Shown: positions 18,284 to 27,412 of the stretch, one piece after another
Layout of the letters: each line of letters begins with the position of its first letter
Position numbering within the stretch: the first letter of the stretch is position 1
Assembly: GCF_000427805.1 (NCBI RefSeq)
Contig: NZ_ATYS01000048.1
Span: 1-38,177 of the forward strand
Reading direction: 5' to 3'
DNA from: Budvicia aquatica DSM 5075 = ATCC 35567
GTDB taxonomy: Bacteria > Pseudomonadota > Gammaproteobacteria > Enterobacterales > Enterobacteriaceae
DNA length: 38,177 bases
Made by a program: the position numbers and the translations under genes
Notes under the pieces: generated by a model
The model's input: the letters and a program-made list of their open reading frames with translations, nothing else
The model's database searches: none
Told to the model about the DNA's origin: nothing

Positions 18284-18928
18284 ATGAAGATTCACCATAC
18301 AATATTTACACTTGCGTTAGTCAGCCTGATGCTGTCAGGTTGCCAGTGGCGGGGAGCTGAGTCCGAGCCTCAGCCAGACGCGACACAGCAAACGGCTACA
18401 GAATCAGCCGCCAATGAAACCGATCCGCCCCATAAAGCGCAAAGTGACTCTGTCGACGCAGGCCAAGCTGATGATGCAGAAGAAATCGGTGAAGATAATG
18501 ATGAAGAGTACGCTGAAGACTATGTCGAGGAGTTTGCTGAACAGTTTCAGGCTAGTGCCAACCCGTTTACCGAAGAGGATGCCAGTTGGACGGCTCATGT
18601 CATAGAAGAGATAAAAAAGAAGACCGAACGATTACTGCTACCAATGCCTGATTCAGAAGAGCCGGTGATATTGCGCTATCGCGATATTGTTGTATATGGT
18701 CAGGGCAATAAACGCGTTATTTGCGGTCATTTCCGCCCTGAAAATGCCAAACTGGATAACGGAAAAGATTTTCCGTTTATGATTGATACCACCATGGCAC
18801 TGAATATCAGCGCCCGCGAAAATAAAAGCGCCGTTTTCGAACGTAAATGGCAGTTGAGTTGTACACTTAAAGATGGACGTAGTGCACCACTAAACGAACA
18901 ACGTACCGGGTTGCTTTGGGAAAAATAA
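18284..18928 (+). CDS. Predicted lipoprotein with acidic low-complexity segment
   Basis: I do not recognise this 214-aa protein. It has a signal peptide with lipobox LMLSGC, so Cys20 is the likely lipidated residue, followed by QWRGAES. The +2 residue is Gln, not Asp, which favours sorting to the outer membrane. Residues about 25-95 are low-complexity and strongly acidic (Glu, Asp, Ala, Gln), with blocks such as EEYAEDYVEEFAEQF. The C-terminal half (about 100-214) looks folded and contains ILRYRDIVVYGQGNKRVICG, with two Cys (ICGHF, LSCTLK) that could form a disulfide. It lies upstream of qmcA on the same strand with a 103-bp gap. Confidence 0.75.
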   Translation: MKIHHTIFTLALVSLMLSGCQWRGAESEPQPDATQQTATESAANETDPPHKAQSDSVDAGQADDAEEIGEDNDEEYAEDYVEEFAEQFQASANPFTEEDASWTAHVIEEIKKKTERLLLPMPDSEEPVILRYRDIVVYGQGNKRVICGHFRPENAKLDNGKDFPFMIDTTMALNISARENKSAVFERKWQLSCTLKDGRSAPLNEQRTGLLWEK

Positions 18929-19031
18929 TATCTTAGCGGCATGGTGATATGTGGGGTGATATGGATTCCATTACTGTCTAAATACTCAGTTTCGCGTAGA
19001 CTGGCCACACATCAACTTAAGGGATTATCTC

Positions 19032-19964
19032 ATGCCACTAGATATGCCGTTCTCACCACAAACAATGTTAGTCGCCGTATTGGTTTTACTGGTGATATTT
19101 ATTGTTTTTTCCGGTATCAAAGTCGTACCACAAGGTTTCCAATGGACGGTTGAACGCTTTGGCCGTTATACCACTACTCTGATGCCGGGCCTGAATATCA
19201 TCATCCCGTTTATGGACCGTATTGGCCGTAAAATTAATGTGATGGAACAGGTGCTCGATGTCCCTTCTCAGGAAATTATCTCTAAAGATAACGCCAACGT
19301 CACTATTGATGCCGTCTGTTTTATTCAGGTCAGAGATTCAGCGCTGGCCGCCTATCAGGTAAGCAACCTTGAAGTTGCCATTCTTAACCTGATGATGACC
19401 AATATCCGTACCGTACTGGGTGCAATGGAATTGGATGAAATGCTTTCCCAGCGCGACCACATCAATACCCGTCTGTTACAGGTGGTTGATGAAGCAACTA
19501 ATCCTTGGGGTGTAAAAATCACCCGTATTGAAATTCGTGATATTCGCCCGCCAACTGAACTGATTGCGGCAATGAACGCCCAAATGAAAGCTGAGCGTAA
19601 TAAGCGTGCCGATATACTGGAAGCCGAAGGTATTCGTCAGGCTGCAATTCTTCGTGCCGAAGGCCAAAAACAGTCAGAAATTCTTAAGGCTGAAGGTGAA
19701 AGGCAGGCTGCATTCTTACAGGCTGAGGCTCGTGAACGTGCGGCAGAAGCAGAAGCAAGAGCAACCCAGATGGTTTCTGATGCCATCTCTGCCGGTAATA
19801 TTCAGGCAATTAACTACTTTGTTGCTCAAAAATATACCGATGCGCTTCAAACTATTGGTGCCTCAGATAACAGCAAAGTCATTATGATGCCACTGGAAGC
19901 CAGTAACCTGATGGGCAGTATCGGAGGCATTGCAGAATTACTTAAAAGTGAGCCTAAAAAGTAA
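19032..19964 (+). CDS. qmcA: SPFH/stomatin-like membrane protein QmcA
   Basis: QmcA is an inner-membrane SPFH (stomatin/prohibitin/flotillin) protein. It assembles into large rings and is linked to quality control with FtsH. The 310-aa product has one N-terminal membrane segment ([17 protein letters not shown]), the stomatin signature [16 protein letters not shown] and the SPFH domain to about residue 190. A helical coiled-coil region with repeated AEG blocks ([18 protein letters not shown]) follows. The end [20 protein letters not shown] and [12 protein letters not shown] closely follows E. coli QmcA. AAGGGAT precedes the ATG. The stop overlaps the ybbJ start (TAATG). Confidence 0.97.
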   Translation: MPLDMPFSPQTMLVAVLVLLVIFIVFSGIKVVPQGFQWTVERFGRYTTTLMPGLNIIIPFMDRIGRKINVMEQVLDVPSQEIISKDNANVTIDAVCFIQVRDSALAAYQVSNLEVAILNLMMTNIRTVLGAMELDEMLSQRDHINTRLLQVVDEATNPWGVKITRIEIRDIRPPTELIAAMNAQMKAERNKRADILEAEGIRQAAILRAEGQKQSEILKAEGERQAAFLQAEARERAAEAEARATQMVSDAISAGNIQAINYFVAQKYTDALQTIGASDNSKVIMMPLEASNLMGSIGGIAELLKSEPKK

Positions 19965-20428
19965 TGGAAATCTTTGATGACCTACTTACCCAGCCATATC
20001 AATTCTGGCTAATTTTTGGCGGAGTATTACTCGCTTCCGAACTATTGGGTACCTATGGCTACTTACTCTGGAGCGGTGTGTCAGCCATTATTATCGGCGC
20101 GATTACCTGGCTTATTCCCATGAGCTGGGGCTGGCAGTGGGTCAGTTTTGCTGTCCTTACGCTGATGGTAGCTGTTCTCTGGTGGTACTGGCTGAAAAGC
20201 CGGGCACGGGATGAAACTCAGCATATTAACCAGCCGGATAGGTTATTAATTGGAAAAAGAATGACGCTGACTGAGCCAATAATTCACGGCGTTGGCCGTA
20301 TTATTCTTGCCGATGGCAGTTGGCGAATTCAGTGTAGTCAGGATCTGCCGACCGGAACTGAAATCACCATTGTTGCGGTTGAAAGCATTACGCTGATTGT
20401 AGAGCCGATAAACACCTCGGCCACTTAA
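19964..20428 (+). CDS. ybbJ: NfeD-like inner membrane protein YbbJ
   Basis: The 154-aa product has two or three closely packed membrane segments in residues about 12-80 and a C-terminal soluble domain with the NfeD/OB-fold pattern (LLIGKRMTLTEPIIHGVGRI, then LADGSWRIQC). NfeD proteins pair with SPFH proteins, and this gene overlaps qmcA by one base, so both are translated together. The role is probably to support the QmcA assembly. It is the last gene before a clear terminator. Confidence 0.94.
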   Translation: MEIFDDLLTQPYQFWLIFGGVLLASELLGTYGYLLWSGVSAIIIGAITWLIPMSWGWQWVSFAVLTLMVAVLWWYWLKSRARDETQHINQPDRLLIGKRMTLTEPIIHGVGRIILADGSWRIQCSQDLPTGTEITIVAVESITLIVEPINTSAT

Positions 20429-20443
20429 TCGACTGGTTTAAAG

Positions 20444-20478
20444 AAGCCTTCTGTCACTCATCCGGCAGAAGGCTTTTT
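20444..20478. terminator. Terminator between ybbJ and cueR
   Basis: AAGCCTTCTG (20444-20453) pairs with CAGAAGGCTT (20466-20475), followed by a T-run. It serves the plus-strand qmcA-ybbJ and probably also the convergent cueR. Confidence 0.88.
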
Positions 20479-20482
20479 CATA

Positions 20483-20890
20483 TCATTTTTTTGCGTGCTG
20501 ACAGCAGCCGGTAAAGCTGTCCATAATCGGGCAATCTGCGCCATCATCACCGGGACAAAGTGCCACCAATGCCATCAGTCGTTCGCGCATTTGGGTGAGC
20601 TCATGAATATGACGGTCTATATCTGAAACTTTTTCCAGCGTACGGGCTTTAACATCAGAACTACGGCGATCGGAATTATGAAACAGCGCCAATAACTCTT
20701 TACACTCTTCCAGCGTAAAGCCAACCAGCCTGGCCTGGCGTAGTAAAGTCAGTTCCTCAATATTACGCGGGTTATAAGTACGATAACCGTTCAGGGAGCG
20801 GTTTGGCGGCGTAATAAGCCCCTTCTCCTCGTAAAACCGAATGGTTTTACTGGTTAAACCTGTTTTTTCTGCCACCTGACTGATATTCAT
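20483..20890 (-). CDS. cueR: Copper-responsive MerR-type activator
   Basis: CueR senses Cu(I) and activates copA and cueO in E. coli. The 135-aa product has an N-terminal MerR winged helix ([20 protein letters not shown], then EEKGLITPP), a dimerisation helix and the metal loop [10 protein letters not shown], which has the two Cu-binding cysteines spaced as in E. coli CueR. It ends GCCQH. The loop separates it from ZntR or SoxR. It lies next to ybbJ, as in E. coli. Its usual target copA is not in this window, and no CueR box was recognised upstream of any gene here. Confidence 0.95.
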   Translation of the reverse strand: MNISQVAEKTGLTSKTIRFYEEKGLITPPNRSLNGYRTYNPRNIEELTLLRQARLVGFTLEECKELLALFHNSDRRSSDVKARTLEKVSDIDRHIHELTQMRERLMALVALCPGDDGADCPIMDSFTGCCQHAKK

Positions 20891-20941
20891 ATCATCACCT
20901 TATACTGTTAAACAGAGATCTGTTTAGCGCAATAGATACCA

Positions 20942-21367
20942 TTAAACCTCAAAATAGGAAATATACCCTTTCAGTTCTTCAGTACGCTTATCAGCATGCT
21001 GAGACATACAGCTAAGATAAACCACATCCCTCACTGTTCCGCCGGAATAGGCATAATAAAGAGCATCACAGTCTTTTTTACGAAACGTTACCCACGCCCG
21101 CTGAGACTCCAGCAAATTTTGCTTTACCTTAGAATAAGGAATGCTTTCTTCATCCGGATGAGCTAGAAGAGCCATCACTTTTTTATAGGTCTGATTTAGT
21201 AATTTTTCTGATTCATCCAATATTTTTTCAGCACAGATATTCATCTCAATGGTGTTGCCGGTAGGCTTTTCGCAATCAATTTTATCATCAGCATGAGCAC
21301 TCTCAGCATAGCCAGCAATGCTGATTACCCCTAATATAAGACCTGCCAATATATTTCGTTTTATCAC
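20942..21367 (-). CDS. Exported LprI/DUF1311-type protein
   Basis: The 141-aa product has a signal peptide (likely cut after SAHA) and a DUF1311/LprI domain. Its signatures are IDCEKPTGNTIEMNIC, then LLESQRAWVTFRKKDCDALY, a GGTVRDVVYLSCM segment and KRTEEL near the end. The Cys pairs are conserved in the family and should form disulfides in the periplasm. Some relatives inhibit lysozyme, but most have no known role, so function is left open. The start is a GTG at 21367 with AAAAGGAA upstream. It follows the gene at 21393-21776 by 25 bp and the two may be cotranscribed. Confidence 0.85.
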   Translation of the reverse strand: MIKRNILAGLILGVISIAGYAESAHADDKIDCEKPTGNTIEMNICAEKILDESEKLLNQTYKKVMALLAHPDEESIPYSKVKQNLLESQRAWVTFRKKDCDALYYAYSGGTVRDVVYLSCMSQHADKRTEELKGYISYFEV

Positions 21368-21392
21368 TGAAAATTCCTTTTAATACGTTTAA

Positions 21393-21776
21393 TTATTGAC
21401 AAGGATTATCCCTGTTGTTGGCTACAATCTGTTTAGCATCATCAGTCAGAGCAATGTTAGTGCCATCCGGCAAGCAAAGAGTGGCATAACCTATTCCGCT
21501 GCCATCATACATAACGTCAGCCGCGGCTTTAGCATTCGCTTTTTCGCCTTTCAACGTGATTACATGGTGCTCACAGCCGCCTTCACACTGCGGTGAATAG
21601 ATACTGATCGCCATATCCTCAACCGTCACTTTCCCTAAATACTCAGCCACTATCGGGCTTTGATTCAACGCGGCTTCAGCACTCTTTTCCATTTTATGAA
21701 AAAGCCAAAAGATCAGCCCGCCAATAATCACCAATAGAATCACTAAATACTTTAGAAAACGCTTAAATCCCTGCAC
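21393..21776 (-). CDS. Membrane-anchored protein of unknown function
   Basis: I do not recognise this 127-aa protein with certainty. It has one N-terminal membrane segment (YLVILLVIIGGLIFWLF, residues about 10-26) and a soluble domain probably on the periplasmic side. That domain contains the cysteines of SPQCEGGCEHH, LCLPDG and a final NPCQ. The pattern PIVAEYLGKV followed by an HHVITLKGEKAN strand distantly recalls Coa1/Tim21-like domains; this is a weak resemblance. The start is a GTG at 21776 with AGGGG upstream. It precedes the LprI-type gene on the same strand. Confidence 0.7.
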   Translation of the reverse strand: MQGFKRFLKYLVILLVIIGGLIFWLFHKMEKSAEAALNQSPIVAEYLGKVTVEDMAISIYSPQCEGGCEHHVITLKGEKANAKAAADVMYDGSGIGYATLCLPDGTNIALTDDAKQIVANNRDNPCQ

Positions 21777-21878
21777 TCTTTGCCCCTAACGTTAAGTTGA
21801 TACGTCGCTAATACAAATCAAAAGGCCACTATGCGACTTCTTAGTCGAAAAGTAAAAATTTTGATATTACAAATAAGC

Positions 21879-21897
21879 ATAAAAAGAATCTTTTTAT
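21879..21897. promoter_or_regulatory. AT-rich inverted repeat upstream of sbp, possible CysB site
   Basis: ATAAAAA-GAATC-TTTTTAT is a perfect 7-bp inverted repeat about 80 bp upstream of the sbp start. CysB sites are degenerate AT-rich elements of this size just upstream of cys promoters, so the position fits. The core promoter could not be assigned, and a local hairpin is an alternative. Confidence 0.3.
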
Positions 21898-21976
21898 TCT
21901 TTACGCTCGCAGTCCTTTTTCTGGCACGCTCTGTGTAGTAGCCAACCCATACATCACACATCATGAGGACTATTAA

Positions 21977-22966
21977 ATGCGAAACTGGAATATAGGTATC
22001 TTACTCTTTCTGACTGCGGCCGGCGTGTCGGCAAAGGATATTCAATTATTAAACGTATCTTATGACCCGACCCGTGAATTCTATCAGCAATACAATCAGG
22101 CTTTTTCAACCTATTGGCATAATCAAACCGGTGATACCGTCAACGTTAAGCAATCTCATGGTGGCTCAGGTAAACAGGCATCTTCCGTCATTAATGGTAT
22201 TTCGGCCGACGTCGTAACGCTGGCACTGGCTTATGACATTGATGCCATTGCCGAGCACGGTAAGTTGAATAAAGACTGGATTAGCCGATTACCCGATAAT
22301 TCGGCACCTTATACCTCCACCATCGTTCTGTTAGTCCGCAAAGATAACCCTAAGCAAATTCATGATTGGAATGATTTAATCAAGCCGGGCATTAACGTTG
22401 TCACGCCAAACCCGAAAACCTCCGGTGGCGCCCGCTGGAACTATCTTGCCGCCTGGGGCTATGCTCTGCGCCATAATAATAACGATCAGGCCAAGGCGCA
22501 GGCTTTTGTTAAGGCTTTGTATGACAATGTACAGGTACTGGATACCGGAGCCAGAGGCTCGACCACGACCTTTGTAGAACGCGGAATTGGTGATGTGTTA
22601 ATTGCTTGGGAGAATGAAGCCCTGTTGGCGATTGAACAACTGGGTAAAGATCAGTTTGAAATTGTTACGCCCAGCGTATCAATACTGGCGGAACCAACCG
22701 TAGCCGTCGTCGACAGTGTCGTAGAGAAAAATGGCACTAAAGAGGTGGCTGAAGCCTACCTGAAACATCTCTATTCTCAAGAAGGCCAGACCATCGCGGC
22801 TAAAAACTACTACCGTCCGCGCGATCCTGAAGTATTAAAACAGTTTTCTGCCAGCTTCCCGACGCTGGATCTGTTCACCGTCGATCAGGAATTTGGCGGA
22901 TGGCAAAAAGCGCAGAAAACCCACTTTGCCACCGACGGAACCTTTGATCAGATCAGCAAACGCTAA
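21977..22966 (+). CDS. sbp: Periplasmic sulfate-binding protein
   Basis: Sbp captures sulfate (and thiosulfate) in the periplasm and passes it to the CysTWA (CysUWA) ABC importer. The 329-aa product has a signal peptide ending VSA, then [20 protein letters not shown], the sulfate-binding loop [15 protein letters not shown], the [19 protein letters not shown] block, [16 protein letters not shown] and the C-terminal [13 protein letters not shown]. This is almost the E. coli Sbp sequence and is closer to it than to CysP. The membrane components are not in the window, so this is an orphan binding protein. Its position upstream of cysGDNC and cysJIH links capture with assimilation. A hairpin follows the stop. 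Confidence 0.96.
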   Translation: MRNWNIGILLFLTAAGVSAKDIQLLNVSYDPTREFYQQYNQAFSTYWHNQTGDTVNVKQSHGGSGKQASSVINGISADVVTLALAYDIDAIAEHGKLNKDWISRLPDNSAPYTSTIVLLVRKDNPKQIHDWNDLIKPGINVVTPNPKTSGGARWNYLAAWGYALRHNNNDQAKAQAFVKALYDNVQVLDTGARGSTTTFVERGIGDVLIAWENEALLAIEQLGKDQFEIVTPSVSILAEPTVAVVDSVVEKNGTKEVAEAYLKHLYSQEGQTIAAKNYYRPRDPEVLKQFSASFPTLDLFTVDQEFGGWQKAQKTHFATDGTFDQISKR

Positions 22967-22979
22967 ACGGATACTCAAT

Positions 22980-23009
22980 CATGCCGGCTATCCAGCGCTG
23001 GCCGGCATG
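22980..23009. terminator. Hairpin after sbp
   Basis: CATGCCGGC (22980-22988) pairs perfectly with GCCGGCATG (23001-23009) with a 12-nt loop. It lies between the convergent stops of sbp and the gene at 23023. There is no T-run, so it may act in RNA stability more than intrinsic termination. Confidence 0.6.
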
Positions 23010-23022
23010 ATGATACTATTGG

Positions 23023-23532
23023 TTAGTGGATCTGGAAGTAACGCTGATGGACAATATAAATTCGTACTTCGTCATCTTTAGCACTTTTTGACGAGTAAGC
23101 CTGATACCCTTCCAGCCCGGACGCGGCCAGATAACGGTTAATCAGCACCTCCTGCGGGGTGTGATGCTGTTCCAGCGCCAAACAGGAAAGCAGCCAAGTT
23201 TTACGTCTGGAAATAAATAAGTTAGGCGTAATGCAGTTAATTTCTTCTGCCTCATCCCAACCGGTCACGCTGACGCAAATAAAATACTCATCAGCATCCT
23301 GAGCTAAGCTATCGACAGAGTTTTTATGCGCGTTGTCGGCCAGACCGATAGCCTGATTAATCAGAATGGTGTTTTTCTCATCGAAGGTAAAATCTTTAAG
23401 AAAATCGATATGGTGCCAAAGAGAAAACAGCGGAACCTCTTCAAACGTCTCATAATCGGCAAAATAGAGATCTTTCTGAAGAAGCCCCTCTTTCTTTAAC
23501 AACATTTTCATTTCATCTAATAAACCGCTCAT
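23023..23532 (-). CDS. Hypothetical cytosolic protein
   Basis: I do not recognise this 169-aa protein. It has no signal peptide or membrane segment. The composition is mixed and acidic, starting MSGLLDEMKMLLKKEGLLQK. The central part DADEYFICVSVTGWDEAEEI and the aromatic end VRIYIVHQRYFQIH suggest an alpha/beta fold. GGAGGA lies close before the ATG, a very strong ribosome binding site. It lies 129 bp downstream of another unknown gene and the Tam-like gene, all on the minus strand. Size and context would suit an immunity-type or regulatory accessory protein, but nothing in the sequence proves that. Confidence 0.7.
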   Translation of the reverse strand: MSGLLDEMKMLLKKEGLLQKDLYFADYETFEEVPLFSLWHHIDFLKDFTFDEKNTILINQAIGLADNAHKNSVDSLAQDADEYFICVSVTGWDEAEEINCITPNLFISRRKTWLLSCLALEQHHTPQEVLINRYLAASGLEGYQAYSSKSAKDDEVRIYIVHQRYFQIH

Positions 23533-23661
23533 CAGTCCTCCATTTGAATCATTGGCAGGCTGAGGATTATAAACAAAAATTTGTCAGTAATCAGGGTTAA
23601 TCCAATATTGTCAGCCGAAGAAAATAGAGTCACAGCGTATAATCGGCCACCATTCAGCCAA

Positions 23662-24348
23662 TTAAGACGGCAAGTAAAGATCGGATTTAATCACCATCGG
23701 CAAAGTACATTCACCCATAAAAGTCACCCGCTCCTCAAAATCAGGAAGATCGGAGATAACGGAAAATGTCAGCATCATCAAATTATCAGCAACCCTAAAC
23801 CTCACTTGACCAGCAATATCACTGGCAAAATATCCCGCTGAATATACTGTAATGTCTACGCCACTATTATTGCTTAACTCGACAATATTCAGCTCATCGC
23901 ACGCGACATACTCAATATCTTGTACTGACAGCTGATAGTCATAGGGAAAGCCAGATTTCTTCACTGGTAAGTATTCCACTGAAAAACAGAGCCTATTCTC
24001 TTCCAGACAAAAGCCACCTTGCTGAATTTTATAATCCAGCACTTTATTACTATCAACAAGTTGCCCGCATGGATTATTGCGAATGGCTTTTTGTAACTCA
24101 GTAACTACGCTTCTCTTGGCCAGTTCATCACTCAACAGTTGCCTTAACTGCACAACCGATGCCGGTTGACGGTAATCAAGAGAAATAAGATGCAGATACA
24201 GTGATTCACCGGCTTCAGATTTTCGTGGCGCAGGAATATCTGAGAGCCATTTTTCAAGCTCTGCATCATGATAAAGCTGCGCTTCAAACTCAGCAAAAGG
24301 CATCCTGTTCGACAGATAGCGGTCAATAAGCGAAATAATCTGACTCAT
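23662..24348 (-). CDS. Hypothetical protein overlapping the tam-like gene
   Basis: I do not recognise this 228-aa protein. It has no signal peptide. The N-terminal part (MPFAEFEAQLYHDAELEKWL, then residues to about 100) looks alpha-helical. The C-terminal part (about 120-228) reads as alternating beta strands, for example LCFSVEYLPVKKSG, VDITVYSAGYF and LMMLTFSVISD. This helix-then-beta layout is also seen in some bacterial immunity proteins, but the likeness is weak. Its ATG overlaps the stop of the methyltransferase gene by 4 nt, so the two are translationally coupled. Confidence 0.7.
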   Translation of the reverse strand: MSQIISLIDRYLSNRMPFAEFEAQLYHDAELEKWLSDIPAPRKSEAGESLYLHLISLDYRQPASVVQLRQLLSDELAKRSVVTELQKAIRNNPCGQLVDSNKVLDYKIQQGGFCLEENRLCFSVEYLPVKKSGFPYDYQLSVQDIEYVACDELNIVELSNNSGVDITVYSAGYFASDIAGQVRFRVADNLMMLTFSVISDLPDFEERVTFMGECTLPMVIKSDLYLPS

Positions 24349-25118
24349 CCGCGCTGGGCCACCATAAACAGCCGAGGAAATGCCAATAGTACATTTCCGT
24401 CTTGGCGTACTGAATATGCCTGCTGAAGTTCACTGAGGTAAAGGTGTAGAAATGCTTGCTGTTCCGATTCATCGAGTGGATTGAGGAACGGGCGTAAGCC
24501 GGTTGAACGAACCCACTCAATAATCGCCTCAACCGATGGCATCACATGATAAAAAGTCGTCCGCCAAATATCGACTTTACAACCATGGCTGACCAGCAGG
24601 TCATAATACTCATCGGTAGCCAGCAGTCGGTTACTGCGAAAAGCCTGTTCGCCGATTTTATCTTCCCACTGGCCTTCCATCGCCACTTTACGCATCAGCG
24701 CGTGAGACGGTTGCTCTAAGTTATCCGGTACCTGTAGCGCCAGAGAACCTCCGTCAGCCAGCTGTCGCACTAGATGAGGTAATAATTTTTGATGGTCCGA
24801 AACCCATTGCAACGATGCATTCGCGTAAATAATGTCTTGGGGAACATCCGGCTGCCAAGTGCTGATATCAGCCTGCTGAAACTGACATAAAGGTAAACGT
24901 TGCTTGGCCTGAGCCAGCATAGCGGCAGAACTATCAACGCCGGTAATAGCGCTCTGAGGATAAGCCTGATGCAGCAGCTCGGTACTATTTCCCGGCCCGC
25001 AGCCCAGATCGCTAATATATCGGGCATGAGAGCGATCTATTCGTGCCAATAGCTCACGGGCAGGACGGGTTCTTTCTGCCTCAAACTGAAGATAAAGCTC
25101 AGGATTCCAATCTTTCAT
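24345..25118 (-). CDS. tam: Trans-aconitate 2-methyltransferase-like
   Basis: Tam transfers a methyl group from S-adenosylmethionine to trans-aconitate, a toxic by-product that inhibits the citric acid cycle. The 257-aa product starts MKDWNPELYLQFEAERTRPA, the E. coli Tam beginning. It has the SAM-binding motif I SDLGCGPGNSTELL, motif II ITGVDSSAAML, motif IV IIYANASLQWVSDH and the C-terminal ILLAFPRLF-like end (VLLAFPRLFMVAQR). The start at 25118 has AAGGA upstream; a longer frame to 25166 lacks family support. Its stop overlaps an unknown gene by 4 nt, so Tam may work with a partner here. Confidence 0.9.
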   Translation of the reverse strand: MKDWNPELYLQFEAERTRPARELLARIDRSHARYISDLGCGPGNSTELLHQAYPQSAITGVDSSAAMLAQAKQRLPLCQFQQADISTWQPDVPQDIIYANASLQWVSDHQKLLPHLVRQLADGGSLALQVPDNLEQPSHALMRKVAMEGQWEDKIGEQAFRSNRLLATDEYYDLLVSHGCKVDIWRTTFYHVMPSVEAIIEWVRSTGLRPFLNPLDESEQQAFLHLYLSELQQAYSVRQDGNVLLAFPRLFMVAQRG

Positions 25119-25325
25119 GATATTCCTTGTCTGACACTGTAGGCGGCCGGTTAGGGTCAATACCATAGAATAAAAATGGAAAACTTAATAGTGAGGTTTT
25201 TGGGGGTTTATTGAGGTAAATCGCAAATAGAAAAATAAGTCGGGGAGATAAAACAGGGCACTCTGCTTTTCACAGCAATGCCCTAAAGAGCAACAGCTAA
25301 CACAAAGAAAAAACCACCTCAGTTA

Positions 25326-25919
25326 TTACGAAATCACCGCTCTGCGCTGTAATTCATCAACCAGTTGATCAACCAATTGCCCCAGAGGTAACTCTCCGTT
25401 TAAATGAATATCCGGCTTAAGGGGCTGTTCATAGGGTAGATCGATACCGGTAAACTGTTTAATCTCACCTTTCCGGGCTCTCTTATAGAGCCCTTTGGGG
25501 TCACGCTGTTCACAAACTTCGAGCGGTGTATCAACAAACACTTCAATAAAGCTACCTTCGGGTAAACGCAGTGCCACATTCTCTCGGTCGCTGCGATGAG
25601 GAGATATAAATGCGGTAATCACGACCAGCCCTGCATCCATCATTAAACCGGCAACCTCACCGACGCGACGAATATTTTCTCGCCGGTCATCATCAGAAAA
25701 CCCCAGATCCTGACAGAGTCCATGGCGAACGTTATCGCCGTCTAACAAATAGGTTCGTACGCCTTGATGGTGTAGCGCCTGCTCCAGAGCACCCGCGATC
25801 GACGACTTTCCCGAACCGGATAATCCGGTCAGCCACACCACCACCGCACAGTGCTGATTAGCGACCTCCCGGTCCGTTCGGGTAATGGCATGAGGATGCC
25901 AGACAACATTGTGTTCCAT
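25326..25919 (-). CDS. cysC: Adenylylsulfate kinase
   Basis: CysC phosphorylates APS to PAPS with ATP, the second step of sulfate activation. The 197-aa product has the P-loop [16 protein letters not shown], the segment [20 protein letters not shown] and the phosphoserine loop [13 protein letters not shown], with the Ser that carries the phospho-intermediate in E. coli. A C-terminal [19 protein letters not shown] follows. Length and motifs agree with E. coli CysC (201 aa). It is the last gene of cysGDNC, 12 nt after cysN. A 207-bp gap with no terminator seen separates it from the tam start. Confidence 0.97.
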   Translation of the reverse strand: MEHNVVWHPHAITRTDREVANQHCAVVVWLTGLSGSGKSSIAGALEQALHHQGVRTYLLDGDNVRHGLCQDLGFSDDDRRENIRRVGEVAGLMMDAGLVVITAFISPHRSDRENVALRLPEGSFIEVFVDTPLEVCEQRDPKGLYKRARKGEIKQFTGIDLPYEQPLKPDIHLNGELPLGQLVDQLVDELQRRAVIS

Positions 25920-25931
25920 GCCCTTGCTACC

Positions 25932-27401
25932 TTAGCCTTTCTGAGACAAATCACTGGCATTCCAGTGTGGATAATAACGACGTACCAGTGCATTAAGCTC
26001 TTTTTCAAACTCACTGTCGGCGGCGGTTTTTTCCACCCTGTCTTGATTAGCTGAATAGGTTTCCCGCACTAAACCGGCACCGACAGTCACGTTGGTTAGA
26101 CGATCGATAAAGATAAAGCTGCCGGTATCCTGATTAGTCTGATAACGGTCAAACAGTAAGGGTTCATCAAAAGCCACATCGACAACGCCAATACCGTTCA
26201 AAGGCAGTTCCGTTGATTGACGTTGTTCCAGCGAGTTGATATCCCGCTGATGCTGAATGCGCTCAATTCTGACCCGGCTTTTCTTACCGGCGACTTTAAT
26301 ATCATAGCTTTGTCCGGCTAATAACGGATTTTCGGCCATCCATACCACATCCAGCGAGGCACTATGCCCGGCCTGCAGACTATTATCATCCGCGGCAACT
26401 AACAGATCGCCACGGCTGATATCAATCTCATGGTTTAATACCAGAGTAATAGCCTCCCCCGGATAAGCCTGCTGTTGATCGCCGTCAAACGTGACAATAC
26501 GTTTAATTTGGCTGGTTACCCCGGAAGGTAATACCTTAACCGCTTGCCCGACCTGAACTACGCCCGAAGACAGCGTTCCGGCATAACCACGGAAATCCAG
26601 ATTAGGCCGATTAACATACTGAACCGGAAAGCGTAATGGCTGCTGTTCGCGCTCGGCAATAACGTTAACAGACTCCAGAATCTCCAGCAGAGTCGCGCCG
26701 GAATACCATGGCATATTTGGCGCGGTAATCGCGACGTTGTCGCCATCCAGCGCCGACAGCGGAACAAATTTAATATCCAAATCATCCGGTAACTGCTGAG
26801 CAAAACTCAAGTAATCACTGCGGATCTGTTCAAATACCGACTGACTGTAGTCCACCAGATCCATTTTATTAATCGCGACCACCAAGTGACGAATCCCCAA
26901 CAGGGTGGCAATAAAACTGTGGCGACGGGTTTGAGCCAGAACGCCTTTACGGGCATCAATTAACAAAATAGCTAAATCACAGGTCGACGCTCCGGTAGCC
27001 ATATTACGGGTATATTGCTCATGCCCCGGCGTGTCGGCGATAATAAACTTACGTTTCTCCGTCGAGAAATAGCGATAGGCGACATCAATAGTAATTCCCT
27101 GTTCCCGTTCCGCCTGAAGTCCGTCAACCAGTAAGGCTAAATCTAATTTCTCACCGGCCGTACCGATACGCTTACTGTCGCTGTGCAGGGTAGAAAGCTG
27201 ATCCTCATAAATCTGACGGGTATCGTGCAGCAAGCGCCCGATCAGGGTACTTTTACCATCGTCAACGCTACCGCAGGTTAGAAAACGCAACAGGCTTTTA
27301 TTTTGTTGAGCATGAAGATAGGCTTCAACACCCCCCTGCTCAGCGATTTGCCGGGCAATAACATCGTTAATTGCCGGCGGATGATCAATAACTGCGCCCA
27401 T
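25932..27401 (-). CDS. cysN: ATP sulfurylase, GTPase subunit
   Basis: CysN is the GTPase that drives APS synthesis by the CysD subunit. The 489-aa product has G1 [17 protein letters not shown], the switch region [18 protein letters not shown]3 [15 protein letters not shown] and G4 AINKMDLVD, followed by two EF-Tu-like beta-barrel domains containing [14 protein letters not shown]. It is about 14 residues longer than E. coli CysN, mostly at the N-terminus before [23 protein letters not shown] upstream of the ATG supports the longer start. It is 11 nt downstream of cysD. Confidence 0.97.
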   Translation of the reverse strand: MGAVIDHPPAINDVIARQIAEQGGVEAYLHAQQNKSLLRFLTCGSVDDGKSTLIGRLLHDTRQIYEDQLSTLHSDSKRIGTAGEKLDLALLVDGLQAEREQGITIDVAYRYFSTEKRKFIIADTPGHEQYTRNMATGASTCDLAILLIDARKGVLAQTRRHSFIATLLGIRHLVVAINKMDLVDYSQSVFEQIRSDYLSFAQQLPDDLDIKFVPLSALDGDNVAITAPNMPWYSGATLLEILESVNVIAEREQQPLRFPVQYVNRPNLDFRGYAGTLSSGVVQVGQAVKVLPSGVTSQIKRIVTFDGDQQQAYPGEAITLVLNHEIDISRGDLLVAADDNSLQAGHSASLDVVWMAENPLLAGQSYDIKVAGKKSRVRIERIQHQRDINSLEQRQSTELPLNGIGVVDVAFDEPLLFDRYQTNQDTGSFIFIDRLTNVTVGAGLVRETYSANQDRVEKTAADSEFEKELNALVRRYYPHWNASDLSQKG

Positions 27402-27412
27402 AATATTTCCCC

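Noticed and set aside
22980-23009. A standard intrinsic terminator after sbp
   Set aside because: The stem is strong but there is no T-run on either side, so it is listed only as a hairpin with moderate confidence.
23581-23841. 86-codon plus-strand frame antisense to the 228-aa unknown gene
   Set aside because: The opposite frame is longer, coupled to tam and has a protein-like strand pattern; this one is a shadow.
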